From the NCBI GenBank assembly GCA_947499955.1, contig CANMQI010000011.1, forward strand, positions 124,001 through 188,000: DNA of 64,000 bases. Direction: 5' to 3'. This DNA is from an uncultured Granulosicoccus sp. Lineage in GTDB: Bacteria; Pseudomonadota; Gammaproteobacteria; Granulosicoccales; Granulosicoccaceae. The translations under genes were made by a program, and so were the position numbers. The notes beneath the pieces are model-generated. The model was not told where the DNA came from. It searched no databases and saw only the letters and a list, made by a program, of their open reading frames with translations. Below are positions 1 through 8,203 of the stretch, one piece after another. Each line of letters begins with the position of its first letter. Within the stretch, counting starts at the first letter, position 1.

Positions 1-118
1 CGCCAGCGGCGATGGCAAAGTGATCGATGGCGATGACCGGCTGGCTCTGGCGAGGCCAGGTGAAGCTCACCTGGTCCATCTCCAGAATCGGCGAGCGTGT
101 AGCTCCAGATTCGTTCAT
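1..118 (-). CDS. ABC transporter ATP-binding protein, N-terminal fragment
   Basis: Reading on the minus strand from the ATG at 118, 39 codons are visible before the window edge. They encode a typical ABC ATPase start: a short leader, then a first strand containing VSFTWPRQSQPVIAID, which matches the A-loop/strand region ahead of a Walker A motif. The Walker A itself lies outside the window. The gene starts 39 bp after the stop of the ZrgA-like gene on the same strand, so they are probably one operon. In Vibrio the DUF2796 protein ZrgA is encoded with an ABC ATPase and permease (ZrgB-E) that take up zinc; the same job is inferred here from context. The fragment alone cannot show the substrate. 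Confidence 0.7.
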   Translation of the reverse strand, partial: MNESGATRSPILEMDQVSFTWPRQSQPVIAIDHFAIAAG

Positions 119-157
119 GTTGAATACTCTTTCGAAGGTGCTGAAGCCAGGTCAAGC

Positions 158-1006
158 CTACAAGACCGAGCGAGCATCCAGACTTGCATTGCCAGGCGAG
201 AGCTCGACAGCAGTTTGACCGGCAGGCCCGATCAGTTGCACATCGATATCCTCGACACCCGACCAGACATCAAACAAGCCGACGGTCACCGTGTCCAGCT
301 CTCCCATCTGCCCACAGTCGAACACATAATTGACGAGCACCGAGGAATGCGACTCCGCTTCGTGTTCTTCGTGTTCTTCGTGTTCTTCGTGTTCTTCGTG
401 CTCTTCGTGTTCTTCGTGTTCTTCGTGTTCTTCGTGTTCTTCGTGTTCTTCGTGTTCTTCGTGCTCTTCGTGCTCTTCGTGCTCTTCGTGCTCTTCGTGC
501 TCTTCGTGTTCTTCGTGCTCTTCGTGCTCTTCGTGCTCTTCGTGCTCTTCGTGCTCTTCGTGCTCTTCGTGCTCTTCGTGTTCTTCGTGTTCTTCGTGTT
601 CTTCGTGTTCTTCATGCTCGTCGTGCTCTGCAGCATGCTCATCGCCGTGCTCTTCAGCATGTTCACCGTGGTGCTCGCCTTCTTCTGCCATCGAAGACTC
701 GACAACGGCCTCGGCCAGCACGCACTCGGTACCAGTGAAAGCGAACAGACCTTCCGCCGCTTCCAGCTGATGCAGGGCGTTATCGACAGCCGCATGCTGC
801 TCTTCAGTGGAGGGCTGGTGTTCGAAACCGACCAGATTCATCCACGGTGTCTCCAGCTCGATGAAGAGTTGTTGACCATCCATGGCGATGTTGAGCTTTG
901 CTCCGCCATGAACATGACTCTCGAGATCACGCTCGGTTGCTGCATACACAGCAAGAAGTGATGTACTCAGGTACAGTGCCGCCGCCGGCAAGGCAATGAT
1001 TTTCAT
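158..1006 (-). CDS. zrgA: ZrgA-like DUF2796 zinc-binding periplasmic protein with long EEH repeat
   Basis: A 282-residue exported protein starting at MKIIALPAAALYLSTSLLAV, a signal peptide. The N-terminal half (ESHVHGGAKLNIAMDG, then ETPWMNLVGFEHQP) and the C-terminal part (VTVGLFDVWSGVEDIDVQLI, GQTAVELSP) match the DUF2796/ZrgA family. Between them lies a His/Glu/Asp-rich stretch dominated by about 28 consecutive EEH triplets, far longer than the metal-binding loop usual for the family. ZrgA proteins bind zinc in the periplasm and feed an ABC importer. An ABC ATPase gene follows directly downstream and a small His-containing protein gene precedes it, which supports a metal-uptake operon. An upstream ATG at 1045 is in frame, but it would place 13 residues before the signal peptide, so 1006 is preferred. 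Confidence 0.85.
   Translation of the reverse strand: MKIIALPAAALYLSTSLLAVYAATERDLESHVHGGAKLNIAMDGQQLFIELETPWMNLVGFEHQPSTEEQHAAVDNALHQLEAAEGLFAFTGTECVLAEAVVESSMAEEGEHHGEHAEEHGDEHAAEHDEHEEHEEHEEHEEHEEHEEHEEHEEHEEHEEHEEHEEHEEHEEHEEHEEHEEHEEHEEHEEHEEHEEHEEHEEHEEHEEHEEHEEHEAESHSSVLVNYVFDCGQMGELDTVTVGLFDVWSGVEDIDVQLIGPAGQTAVELSPGNASLDARSVL
362..616 (-). repeat. 9-bp coding minisatellite, about 28 units (EEH)n
   Basis: On the plus strand the unit is gtgttcttc or gtgctcttc; on the coding strand it is GAAGAACAC or GAAGAGCAC. Units run without interruption from 362 to about 613 with period 9, which keeps the reading frame. The last His codon changes to CAT and the array then degenerates into HDE and AEH motifs. 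The only variation is at the third base of one Glu codon. That indicates recent expansion by slippage or unequal recombination and selection only on frame. Frames on both strands stay open through it, so any ORF called across it on the other strand is an artefact. Confidence 0.95.
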
Positions 1007-1077
1007 TGGATATTTTCCTGTTGACTGATGATGACACGAAGACACCGGCCGGTGTCACGTGGAAACTGCGCTCAGAG

Positions 1078-1500
1078 TCAGGAAACGACGGGCGGCCCGC
1101 GGATGGCATTGTGCTCGGGACGCTGCGTCAACATCAGCGGCGATGACAACTGCTGTTGCACAAATGCGACAGGCGTCGCGCCATGCAACACGGCAGAGCC
1201 GGCGGCTGCGCAGTGCGAACCGGCATACACATGGTAGATAACACAAGACTGGTCCAGAGACGCCTGACCATGGGGCGAATCCGGCAAGGCCGAAGCCTGC
1301 TTGTCCAGCAGATGCAGGGCCTTGTGCTCGGCCGGCGTCAGGCCTGCCGGATGCTCAAGCTGTAGCGGTGCTTGCGCGGATGTGACTGTCGCATGAGGCC
1401 CCATGCCATGTACATGCCCCGCCATGTGAATACCCGATACGATCTGGCTGAACAGAATCGCAGCAGCTATCAGCAGATGAATGGACGGGGTGGCACGCAT
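1078..1500 (-). CDS. Small exported His-containing protein of unknown function, zinc operon
   Basis: A 140-residue protein starting at MRATPSIHLLIAAAILFSQI, a hydrophobic signal or anchor segment. It is followed at once by a cluster of histidines (HMAGHVHGMGPH), and later by two cysteines in CVIYHVYAGSHC. The layout resembles the small DUF2946-like proteins found beside metal transporters, but I cannot assign a family with certainty. Its stop is 71 bp upstream of the ZrgA-like start on the same strand, so it is probably the first gene of the operon. A metal-handling or sensing accessory role is inference. An in-frame start at 1611 would add 37 residues and would run through the palindrome at 1587-1606, so the shorter form is preferred. 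Confidence 0.6.
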   Translation of the reverse strand: MRATPSIHLLIAAAILFSQIVSGIHMAGHVHGMGPHATVTSAQAPLQLEHPAGLTPAEHKALHLLDKQASALPDSPHGQASLDQSCVIYHVYAGSHCAAAGSAVLHGATPVAFVQQQLSSPLMLTQRPEHNAIRGPPVVS

Positions 1501-1586
1501 CCGGCCAGTATAGGCCAAGGAGCGTGAACCGGGTGTTACCAAGGCGTGTAACAGTGCACGAATCGGTGCCAGCAAGCACGTCCACA

Positions 1587-1606
1587 TGCTGGCATTAATG
1601 CCAGCA
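1587..1606. promoter_or_regulatory. Perfect 20-bp palindrome between zrg operon and radA
   Basis: TGCTGGCATTAATGCCAGCA equals its own reverse complement. It lies in the divergent space between the His-rich gene (start 1500, minus) and radA (start 1626, plus), 19 bp before the radA ATG. The symmetry and position suggest an operator. It does not match the Zur consensus as I know it (TGTTATA-type arms), so the factor is unknown. Confidence 0.6.
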
Positions 1607-1625
1607 AACATGCCACACTTGCTGC

Positions 1626-3008
1626 ATGTCGAAAGTCAAACAACGCTATCAATGTACCGCCTGCGGCGCTATCTCTTCCAAGTGGAGTGGCCAATGTGCT
1701 GACTGCGGTGAATGGAACACGCTGGAAGAGTCGCTCGTCGCGCCTGCCAGCACGACAAACTCTGCCACGGCGGCGGCCACCAATGCACGCTATGGCGGCT
1801 ACGCCGGCGGCAGCGGCATCACCAATGCCTCCGATGTGGCGATGGTGGAGCAGGCGCGCATCGGCACCGGCCTCACCGAACTGGACCGTGTCCTGGGCGG
1901 TGGTCTGGTGTCCGGGTCGGTCACGCTGCTGGGCGGGGACCCGGGCATCGGCAAGTCCACGCTGCTGATCCAGAGTCTGGCGCATCTGAGTCTGCAACAC
2001 CGGGTGCTGTACATCACCGGTGAGGAATCCTTGCAGCAGGTCACGCTGCGGGCACGCCGGCTGGGCCTGCCGGAACAGAACCTGCGCCTGCTGGCAGAGA
2101 CTCAGGTGGAAGCCATCCTGTCGCACGCCAGCCAGGAAAAACCGGACGTCATGGTCATCGATTCCATCCAGACCATGTATACCGAGCTGCTCAGTTCGGC
2201 ACCCGGAGCCGTGGCGCAGGTGCGTGAAAGCGCTGCACGTCTGGTGCGCTACGCCAAACAGACAGGCACCTCCATCTTTCTGGTCGGTCACGTGACCAAG
2301 GAAGGCGCTCTGGCCGGGCCGCGGGTACTGGAACACATGGTCGATACGGTGCTGTACTTCGAAGGCGATCCCGGCAGCCGCTACCGTGTCATTCGCGCCG
2401 TCAAGAACCGGTTTGGCGCAGTCAATGAGCTTGGCGTGTTCGCCATGGATGAATCGGGCCTGAAAGCGGTCAAGAACCCTTCTGCCATCTTCCTCTCCAG
2501 GCATCCGGAACCTGTCAGTGGCAGCGTCATCATGGTTACCCGCGAAGGCACACGCCCCATGCTGGTCGAGGCTCAGGCACTGGTGGACACCAGCCACTCC
2601 GGCAGCCCCCGGCGTGTCTCGTTGGGTCTGGAGCAGAATCGCCTGTCAATGCTGCTGGCGGTCTTGCACCGGCACGCCGGTATTGCCATGTTCGACCAGG
2701 ATGTCTACGTCAATGTGGTCGGTGGTGTACGCATCTCGGAAACCGCAGCCGACCTGCCCGTGCTCCTGGCGGCGCTGTCATCGTTTCGCACACGCCCTCT
2801 GCCCAGCGACCTGGTGGTATTCGGCGAAGTTGGCCTGGCAGGCGAGGTCCGACCGGTAGCCAATGGCGAGGAGCGCTTGCAGGAATCGGTCAAGCACGGC
2901 TTCAAGCGCGCCATCGTCCCGGCTGGCAACACACCCAAGAAGGCCATCAAGGGCCTGCATGTGGATGGCATACACCGGCTGCATGAAGCGCTGGATCTGC
3001 TGGATTGA
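1626..3008 (+). CDS. radA: DNA repair protein RadA (Sms)
   Basis: RadA is a RecA-like hexameric ATPase that promotes branch migration in homologous recombination. The 460-residue length is normal. A four-cysteine zinc finger is seen at C10, C13, C24 and C27. Walker A is GGDPGIGKST with the lysine at 110. The RadA-specific KNRFG motif lies at about residue 260, in VKNRFGAVNELGVF. A Lon-like C-terminal domain follows (VGGVRISETAADLPVLLA, VFGEVGLAGEVRPV). It is transcribed away from the zinc operon and a palindrome sits just before it; no good Shine-Dalgarno sequence is visible. xseB follows after 114 bp. Confidence 0.97.
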   Translation: MSKVKQRYQCTACGAISSKWSGQCADCGEWNTLEESLVAPASTTNSATAAATNARYGGYAGGSGITNASDVAMVEQARIGTGLTELDRVLGGGLVSGSVTLLGGDPGIGKSTLLIQSLAHLSLQHRVLYITGEESLQQVTLRARRLGLPEQNLRLLAETQVEAILSHASQEKPDVMVIDSIQTMYTELLSSAPGAVAQVRESAARLVRYAKQTGTSIFLVGHVTKEGALAGPRVLEHMVDTVLYFEGDPGSRYRVIRAVKNRFGAVNELGVFAMDESGLKAVKNPSAIFLSRHPEPVSGSVIMVTREGTRPMLVEAQALVDTSHSGSPRRVSLGLEQNRLSMLLAVLHRHAGIAMFDQDVYVNVVGGVRISETAADLPVLLAALSSFRTRPLPSDLVVFGEVGLAGEVRPVANGEERLQESVKHGFKRAIVPAGNTPKKAIKGLHVDGIHRLHEALDLLD

Positions 3009-3122
3009 TCAATGGCACGACGGATATACCTGCAGCACGAGAGAGCGTAACAAGCGTGTGTGTTGGGTAATTGTTTCACGAGTCCAAGGCACGAATCCCG
3101 TAAACTATTGCCGTTTGTATCA

Positions 3123-3407
3123 ATGAGCAGGCACCACGTGGCGCAGAAATCGAAGAAAATCCCGAAGTCCACCAAATTCGAAGACGCCCTTGGCGAACTG
3201 GAAGCCATCGTGGAGTCTCTGGAGACCGGTGAACAGTCGCTGGATGCCTCTCTGGAGCAGTTCGAACGCGGGGTCACCTTGTCGCGCTTCTGCCAACAGA
3301 GCCTGAGTGAGGCGGAGCAGAAGGTCAGGATTCTGATGGATGACTCAGCGGACGAGGAGACCGACGAAGACGGCCTCAGTGATTTCGAACCCGACACGCA
3401 AGTCTGA
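3123..3407 (+). CDS. xseB: Exodeoxyribonuclease VII small subunit
   Basis: XseB is the small subunit of exonuclease VII, which degrades single-stranded DNA to short oligonucleotides; several XseB chains coat one XseA. From the ATG at 3123 the protein is 94 residues. It contains the family core FEDALGELEAIVESLETGEQ followed by LDASLEQFERGV, a helical hairpin, and ends in an acidic tail (ADEETDEDGLSD). An in-frame start at 3060 would add 21 residues that do not look like the family, so 3123 is chosen. Its TGA overlaps the ATG of ispA by one base, so the two are translationally coupled. xseA is not in the window. Confidence 0.93.
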   Translation: MSRHHVAQKSKKIPKSTKFEDALGELEAIVESLETGEQSLDASLEQFERGVTLSRFCQQSLSEAEQKVRILMDDSADEETDEDGLSDFEPDTQV

Positions 3408-4336
3408 TGACAAACACCGCATCCCGGAGTTCGATCATGGTTGACGAATCGTTTCACGAAACACTGAAACGATATCGCCAGCGGGTAGACCAGGCACTGT
3501 TGACGCAGCTTCCACCGCGTGAGAGCAGCGGCACGCAGCTGCCCGTCGTCATGCACTATGCGGTGACCAATGGCGGCAAACGCGTACGACCTGTGCTGAC
3601 CTATGCCACGGGCAAGGCGCTGGGCCTGTCGCTTGACAGAGTCGATGTCGCGGCCTGTGCGCTGGAAATGATGCACGCCTATTCTCTGGTGCACGACGAC
3701 CTGCCCGCCATGGACGATGACGACCTGCGTCGCGGCAAGCCCACCTGTCACAAGGCCTTTGACGAGGCGCTTGCCATTCTGGCGGGAGATGCCCTGCAGG
3801 CACTGGCCTTTACCATCCTGGCACTCAATCGTGATCCACTCGTGTCCGACACGGCGAAGTTACGCATGGTGGAGATTCTGGGCGAGGCCAGTGGCGCCAA
3901 GGGCATGGCGGCAGGCCAGGCCATCGATCTGGAGTCCGTAGGGCGCAAGCTGACGCTCGCTGAACTGGAGAACATGCACAATCACAAGACCGGCGCTCTG
4001 ATCAAGGCGAGCGTTCTGCTACCCGCAGCCCTGTCGGAGTCCAGCGATCCCGACCTCATGCCGCGCCTCGAAGGCTATGCCGGCGCTGTCGGCCTGTCCT
4101 TCCAGATCGTCGATGACATTCTGGATGTGGTCAGTGACACGGAAACCCTGGGAAAGAAACAGGGTGCCGATATCGCCCTCAACAAGCCCACCTACCCTGC
4201 CCTGCTGGGCCTTGATGGAGCCCGTGAGCATGCCGAGCGCATGCATGAAAAGGCCCTGTCGCATCTGGAGGGCCTGGGCCCTGATTTTGACGAACTGAGA
4301 ACACTTTCGGCCTATATCGTGCAACGTACCTATTAG
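3407..4336 (+). CDS. ispA: (2E,6E)-farnesyl diphosphate synthase
   Basis: Condenses dimethylallyl- and geranyl-diphosphate with isopentenyl diphosphate to farnesyl diphosphate, the precursor of quinones and undecaprenyl carriers. The first aspartate-rich motif is DDLPAMDDDDLRRGK from residue 97, with the two aromatic residues before it typical of chain-length control. The second is QIVDDILDV at about 234-242. NGGKRVRP marks the substrate-binding region. The length of 309 is slightly long because of an N-terminal extension; an alternative ATG at 3437 (MVDESF) gives a form nearer the usual size. It sits between xseB and dxs, a conserved isoprenoid cluster. Confidence 0.95.
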   Translation: MTNTASRSSIMVDESFHETLKRYRQRVDQALLTQLPPRESSGTQLPVVMHYAVTNGGKRVRPVLTYATGKALGLSLDRVDVAACALEMMHAYSLVHDDLPAMDDDDLRRGKPTCHKAFDEALAILAGDALQALAFTILALNRDPLVSDTAKLRMVEILGEASGAKGMAAGQAIDLESVGRKLTLAELENMHNHKTGALIKASVLLPAALSESSDPDLMPRLEGYAGAVGLSFQIVDDILDVVSDTETLGKKQGADIALNKPTYPALLGLDGAREHAERMHEKALSHLEGLGPDFDELRTLSAYIVQRTY

Positions 4337-4373
4337 ATAACGGCGGGAATTTCACACGATTCTACAACCCGGC

Positions 4374-4403
4374 TTGTAAATACCCCCGTACAACAGGGAT
4401 AAT
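4374..4403 (+). promoter_or_regulatory. Putative sigma-70 promoter of dxs
   Basis: TTGTAA at 4374-4379 and GATAAT at 4398-4403, spaced by 18 bp, lie 27-56 bp before the dxs ATG in the 93-bp ispA-dxs gap. This would give dxs its own transcript besides read-through from ispA. Confidence 0.4.
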
Positions 4404-4429
4404 CCGCGTTAACTCATATTTGTTACATC

Positions 4430-6397
4430 ATGACTATAACGACGGAATACCCTCTGCTGGACCGCATTCACGCACCGTCAGACCTGCGTAAACTCGATCT
4501 GCACCAGTTACCTGCCTTGTCCAGGGAGCTGCGTGATTTCGTAGTGGAATCCGTCTCGCGTACCGGTGGACACCTGGGTGCCAGTCTCGGCACCATAGAG
4601 CTGACCATTGCCATCCATTACGCCTACAACACGCCCCGTGACAAGCTGGTGTGGGATGTCGGCCACCAGACCTATGGCCACAAGATCCTCACCGGTCGCC
4701 GTGAGCAGATGTCCACCATCCGCAAGCAGGGAGGCCTCGCAGGCTTCCCCAACCGTGTCGAGAGTGAATACGACACCTTTGGCGTGGGTCATTCCAGCAC
4801 TTCCATCAGTGCGGCTCTGGGCATGTCGCTGGCCGCTCGCCAGCGCGCCTCTCACTTACGCCTGAATGCGGCCTCTGCCGGCCCGCTCAGCACCAGCGCG
4901 GCCATGGCCGCCTCCAGCCATGATCCTGAAAAGGTCGTGGCAGTCATCGGCGACGGCGCGCTGACAGCAGGCCTGGCCTACGAAGCCCTGAACCATGCCG
5001 GTGGTGTCAAAGCCGACATGCTGGTGATCCTGAACGACAACGACATGTCGATCTCCCCCAATGTCGGCGCCATGAACAAATACCTGGCCCGCATGCTCTC
5101 CGGAAAATTCGTATCCGGTGCGCGCGAAGGCAGCAAGCGGGTGCTCAGCAAGGTGCCCTCCATGCTGGAACTGGCGCGCCGCACCGAAGAGCACGTCAAG
5201 GGCATGGTGGTACCCAGCTCGCTGTTCGAAGAGCTCGGATTCAATTATTTCGGTCCGGTTGACGGGCATGATGTCGAAAGCCTGGTCGCCGTACTGCGCA
5301 ACGTACGCGACCTGAAAGGCCCGGTCTTCCTGCACGTGGTCACCCGCAAGGGACAAGGTTACAAGTTTGCCGAGCAGGACCCATTGGCTCTGCATGCCAT
5401 CGGGCCCTTCGACCCGAAAACCGGCAAGGCCCACAAATCGACCAAATCCAATCAGCCCACTTACACTCAGGTGTTCGGCCAGTGGCTGTGCGACATGGCG
5501 GTGAAGGACGAACGCATGGTCGGCATCACACCAGCCATGCGCGAAGGCTCCGGCATGGTGGAGTTCGAAAAGCAGTTCCCCGATCGCTACTTCGATGTCG
5601 GCATTGCCGAACAACACGCCGTGACACTGGCAGCAGGCCTTGCCTGTGGCGGCATGAAGCCGGTTGTGGCCATCTATTCAACCTTCTTCCAGCGCTCCTA
5701 CGACCAGCTGGTACACGATGTGGTGTTGCAGAACCTGCCCGTGGTCTTCGCGATCGACCGTGCGGGCGTGGTGGGTCCTGATGGCCCGACCCATGCCGGC
5801 AGTTTCGATTTCTCCTTCATGCGCTGCCTGCCCAATATCGTCATCATGGCACCGGCTGATGAAAACGAATGCCGCCAGATGCTCTATACCGGTATGCAGC
5901 TCGATGGCCCCAGCTCGGTGCGCTACCCGCGCGGCAACGGCCCGGGTGTCGATGTCGATGAAAACATGATCGCTCTGCCTGTCGGCAAGGCTGAAATGCG
6001 GCGCGAGGGCAAGCGAGTCGCCCTGCTGGCTTTCGGCACCATGGTCGAACCGGCTCAGCAACTGGGTGAAGAGATGGATTTCACGGTCGTCAACATGCGC
6101 TTCGTCAAACCCATGGATACGGCCCTGATCGAGTCCCTGGCCGACTCCCACGATCTGATCATCACACTGGAAGAGAACGCCATACCCGGTGGCGCTGGCG
6201 CCGGTGTGCTCGAGCATCTGTCGGATGCAGGGTCCAGCACGCCCATCAAGCTGATCGGTTTGCCTGATGAATTCGTGGAGCATGGCTCACGCGAAGAGCT
6301 GCTGGAATACTGCAAACTGGATACCGACGGCCTGCGAGAGCAGATATCGTCACTGGTGGCCGCCGATACCCTGCGACAGGCCGCGGCTGGCGGCTAG
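4430..6397 (+). CDS. dxs: 1-deoxy-D-xylulose-5-phosphate synthase
   Basis: Thiamine-diphosphate enzyme joining pyruvate and glyceraldehyde-3-phosphate, the entry step of the MEP isoprenoid pathway. The ThDP/Mg motif is [18 protein letters not shown] at about 174, with [13 protein letters not shown] after it. The catalytic glutamate is in [10 protein letters not shown] (E394), and a transketolase C-terminal domain follows. At 655 residues it is longer than the usual about 620. The excess is an Ala/Ser-rich insert at about residues 133-167, between [16 protein letters not shown] and [10 protein letters not shown]. It closes the xseB-ispA-dxs cluster and converges with the MBL hydrolase gene, with only 4 bp between the stops. 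Confidence 0.97.
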   Translation: MTITTEYPLLDRIHAPSDLRKLDLHQLPALSRELRDFVVESVSRTGGHLGASLGTIELTIAIHYAYNTPRDKLVWDVGHQTYGHKILTGRREQMSTIRKQGGLAGFPNRVESEYDTFGVGHSSTSISAALGMSLAARQRASHLRLNAASAGPLSTSAAMAASSHDPEKVVAVIGDGALTAGLAYEALNHAGGVKADMLVILNDNDMSISPNVGAMNKYLARMLSGKFVSGAREGSKRVLSKVPSMLELARRTEEHVKGMVVPSSLFEELGFNYFGPVDGHDVESLVAVLRNVRDLKGPVFLHVVTRKGQGYKFAEQDPLALHAIGPFDPKTGKAHKSTKSNQPTYTQVFGQWLCDMAVKDERMVGITPAMREGSGMVEFEKQFPDRYFDVGIAEQHAVTLAAGLACGGMKPVVAIYSTFFQRSYDQLVHDVVLQNLPVVFAIDRAGVVGPDGPTHAGSFDFSFMRCLPNIVIMAPADENECRQMLYTGMQLDGPSSVRYPRGNGPGVDVDENMIALPVGKAEMRREGKRVALLAFGTMVEPAQQLGEEMDFTVVNMRFVKPMDTALIESLADSHDLIITLEENAIPGGAGAGVLEHLSDAGSSTPIKLIGLPDEFVEHGSREELLEYCKLDTDGLREQISSLVAADTLRQAAAGG

Positions 6398-6401
6398 AAA
6401 C

Positions 6402-7214
6402 CTAGACGACGCTGGCGAGCTCTTCCGACAGCGCGACATCGACGCTTCCGGCAACCACGTCAAACCACGGGCTGCAACAGTGCTGCGCCAGCACTGAGAT
6501 ACGATGATGCCGGTCTTCGACATGCTCCTGCATGGTGGCCAGAGCCAGTGCATCCGAGTTGTTCTGCTCTGACAGATGCCCCAGCAGAATGTACTGCAAT
6601 TCCGGATGGTCCAGCTGCTGGAGCAAGACACCTGCCTGGTCGTTGCCCAGATGACCGTAATCAGAACGAATGCGCGCCTGCAGACTTGGCGGATAGGGAC
6701 CATTTCGCAACATGTCGTTGTCATAGTTGCACTCCACCACCAGCCCGTGCACACCTTCGAGCTTCTCGCGCACATGCGGCGTGCAGGCGCCCAGGTCAGT
6801 CACATTGGCAAAGCGTACGTCACCCGCTGAAAACACGAACTGACAGGGCTCAGCCGCATCGTGTGGGGTGGGGAACGGATCGACCTCCATATCACCGATG
6901 ACAAACGGCTCGTGCGCATGAAACAGACGCACCGAGGAAAAGCGGTTGTCACGTGCCCGGTGGTAGGTACCGTAGGTACACCAGACCGGCAGGCCGAACT
7001 TGCGCGACAGCGGCCCCACGCCTTTCATGTGATCGCCATGCTCGTGCGAGATCAGGATGGCATCCAGCTCGGAAGGGGACAGGCCCAGGTGATACAGGCG
7101 GGCAATGGTTTCCTTCATCGTGAAACCACAGTCGATGAGCAGGGTCGTGCCTTCGGATCTCACCAGCAGTGAATTACCGGAGCTACCACTACCCAGTGCC
7201 GCGACCTGGATCAT
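6402..7214 (-). CDS. MBL-fold metallohydrolase (YycJ/WalJ-like)
   Basis: A 270-residue metallo-beta-lactamase-fold hydrolase. The metal site HEHGDH is at 57-62, preceded by LGSGSSGNSLLV and LLIDCGF, which are typical of the YycJ/PhnP-like group; later ligands are seen in VVECNYDNDML and ILLGHLSEQNN. Members are thought to act as nucleases or phosphodiesterases, but the substrate of gammaproteobacterial copies is not established. It is the last gene of the dapA-bamC-MBL run: its start is 2 bp from the bamC stop, and a dapA-bamC-MBL order is seen in pseudomonads. The product should be cytoplasmic, as no signal peptide is present. Confidence 0.88.
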   Translation of the reverse strand: MIQVAALGSGSSGNSLLVRSEGTTLLIDCGFTMKETIARLYHLGLSPSELDAILISHEHGDHMKGVGPLSRKFGLPVWCTYGTYHRARDNRFSSVRLFHAHEPFVIGDMEVDPFPTPHDAAEPCQFVFSAGDVRFANVTDLGACTPHVREKLEGVHGLVVECNYDNDMLRNGPYPPSLQARIRSDYGHLGNDQAGVLLQQLDHPELQYILLGHLSEQNNSDALALATMQEHVEDRHHRISVLAQHCCSPWFDVVAGSVDVALSEELASVV

Positions 7215-7216
7215 TG

Positions 7217-8203
7217 TCAGGCTATCTGAGCCAGCAAGGCATCCAGTACCGCCTTCTCGTCAGCATCCGGCAGACGCCGACCGCCAGTGTCGGTCAACGC
7301 GACTCGCACTTCGCTGACATGCTGTGGCGCCAACTCGATGACCAGGGGTGTCTCACCGTCCAGAAACTCGATGCGTCCGACCCCGTCATCACTACTGGTG
7401 ACATTGTAGTCGAGCGTCTCCAGCGCACTCAGGACCGCATTGAACGACGGCTTGAAGCCGCGCTGCAGCACCAGCTGGCGACCCGAACCGGTTGTGATGA
7501 CCAACACATCATCGGTGACCAGTCGAGCCTGTTCGGCATCGATGATGCCGCGGGCCTTCTGCTCGTTGACGCCCAGGAAGACCAGCAGGCGACTGAGCAA
7601 GGCACTGGTCGCTTCCGGATCGTGGGATTCGGCAGGCCAGGCAAGTGCGGCGCTGTCGGCGGCCGTGACCACTGCTTCGGATGCAGACTGCGAACGTGCA
7701 AACAGGCGACTGCCGGCTCCATTGCGCTCCAGGCGGAAGGCAATACGGGAGAACTCCTCATCCCCACCAATGAGACTCTGCAACAGGCTGCCCTTGGTCA
7801 CGGCACTGGCCGCACGCCATTGCGAGAAGATGAGCCCGGCGGCAGGTTCGGTCTTTTCGATCAGGTATTTCTCCTTTTTCGCAAAGTCCAGCAGTTGCGG
7901 CCAGATCTCTTCTGCCGACGTATCGAAGGCCAGCCAGCTCTGCTGCCCTGCACGTTCGAAACGGGCCGAGGAAAACTGCGGCAGCAATGTGTTACGCGTC
8001 ACCGGACCACCACTGGTACCGGGCAGAACGAACTGTTCGGTGTTGCTGACATCTGTCAGGTCTGGCGGGACCTGTAGCGAACGCGCCGCCTCGGCATTCC
8101 TGTCATACAGCACATCGGGGCTGTTGGTCGATTGCAGACTGCTGCATCCGGCCAGCACCAGAGCCGCCAGCGTTGACAGCAACAGAGGGGCGTGGATTCT
8201 CAT
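7217..8203 (-). CDS. bamC: Outer-membrane assembly lipoprotein BamC
   Basis: BamC is a lipoprotein of the beta-barrel assembly machinery. The lipobox is LVLAGC at about 15-20 and the first residues after it (SSLQSTNSPDVLYDRN) are typical. The motif LQVPPDLTDVSN matches the unstructured segment that binds BamD. Two helix-grip domains follow: AWPQLLDFAKKEKYLIEK-type sequence in the first, and a second near the C-terminus (LDALDYNVTSSDDGVG-like). The length of 328 is normal. The ATG overlaps the dapA stop by 4 bp (ATGA), a coupling conserved in gammaproteobacteria where bamC was first called nlpB or dapX. Confidence 0.92.
   Translation of the reverse strand: MRIHAPLLLSTLAALVLAGCSSLQSTNSPDVLYDRNAEAARSLQVPPDLTDVSNTEQFVLPGTSGGPVTRNTLLPQFSSARFERAGQQSWLAFDTSAEEIWPQLLDFAKKEKYLIEKTEPAAGLIFSQWRAASAVTKGSLLQSLIGGDEEFSRIAFRLERNGAGSRLFARSQSASEAVVTAADSAALAWPAESHDPEATSALLSRLLVFLGVNEQKARGIIDAEQARLVTDDVLVITTGSGRQLVLQRGFKPSFNAVLSALETLDYNVTSSDDGVGRIEFLDGETPLVIELAPQHVSEVRVALTDTGGRRLPDADEKAVLDALLAQIA

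Noticed and set aside
20..961. Long plus-strand reading frames through the 9-bp repeat
   Set aside because: The repeat keeps every frame open; the encoded (VFF)n and (CSS)n runs have no family likeness, while the minus strand carries a signal peptide and DUF2796 motifs.
1536..2597. 353-codon minus-strand frame opposite radA
   Set aside because: It lies antisense to a clear RadA and has no recognisable domain.
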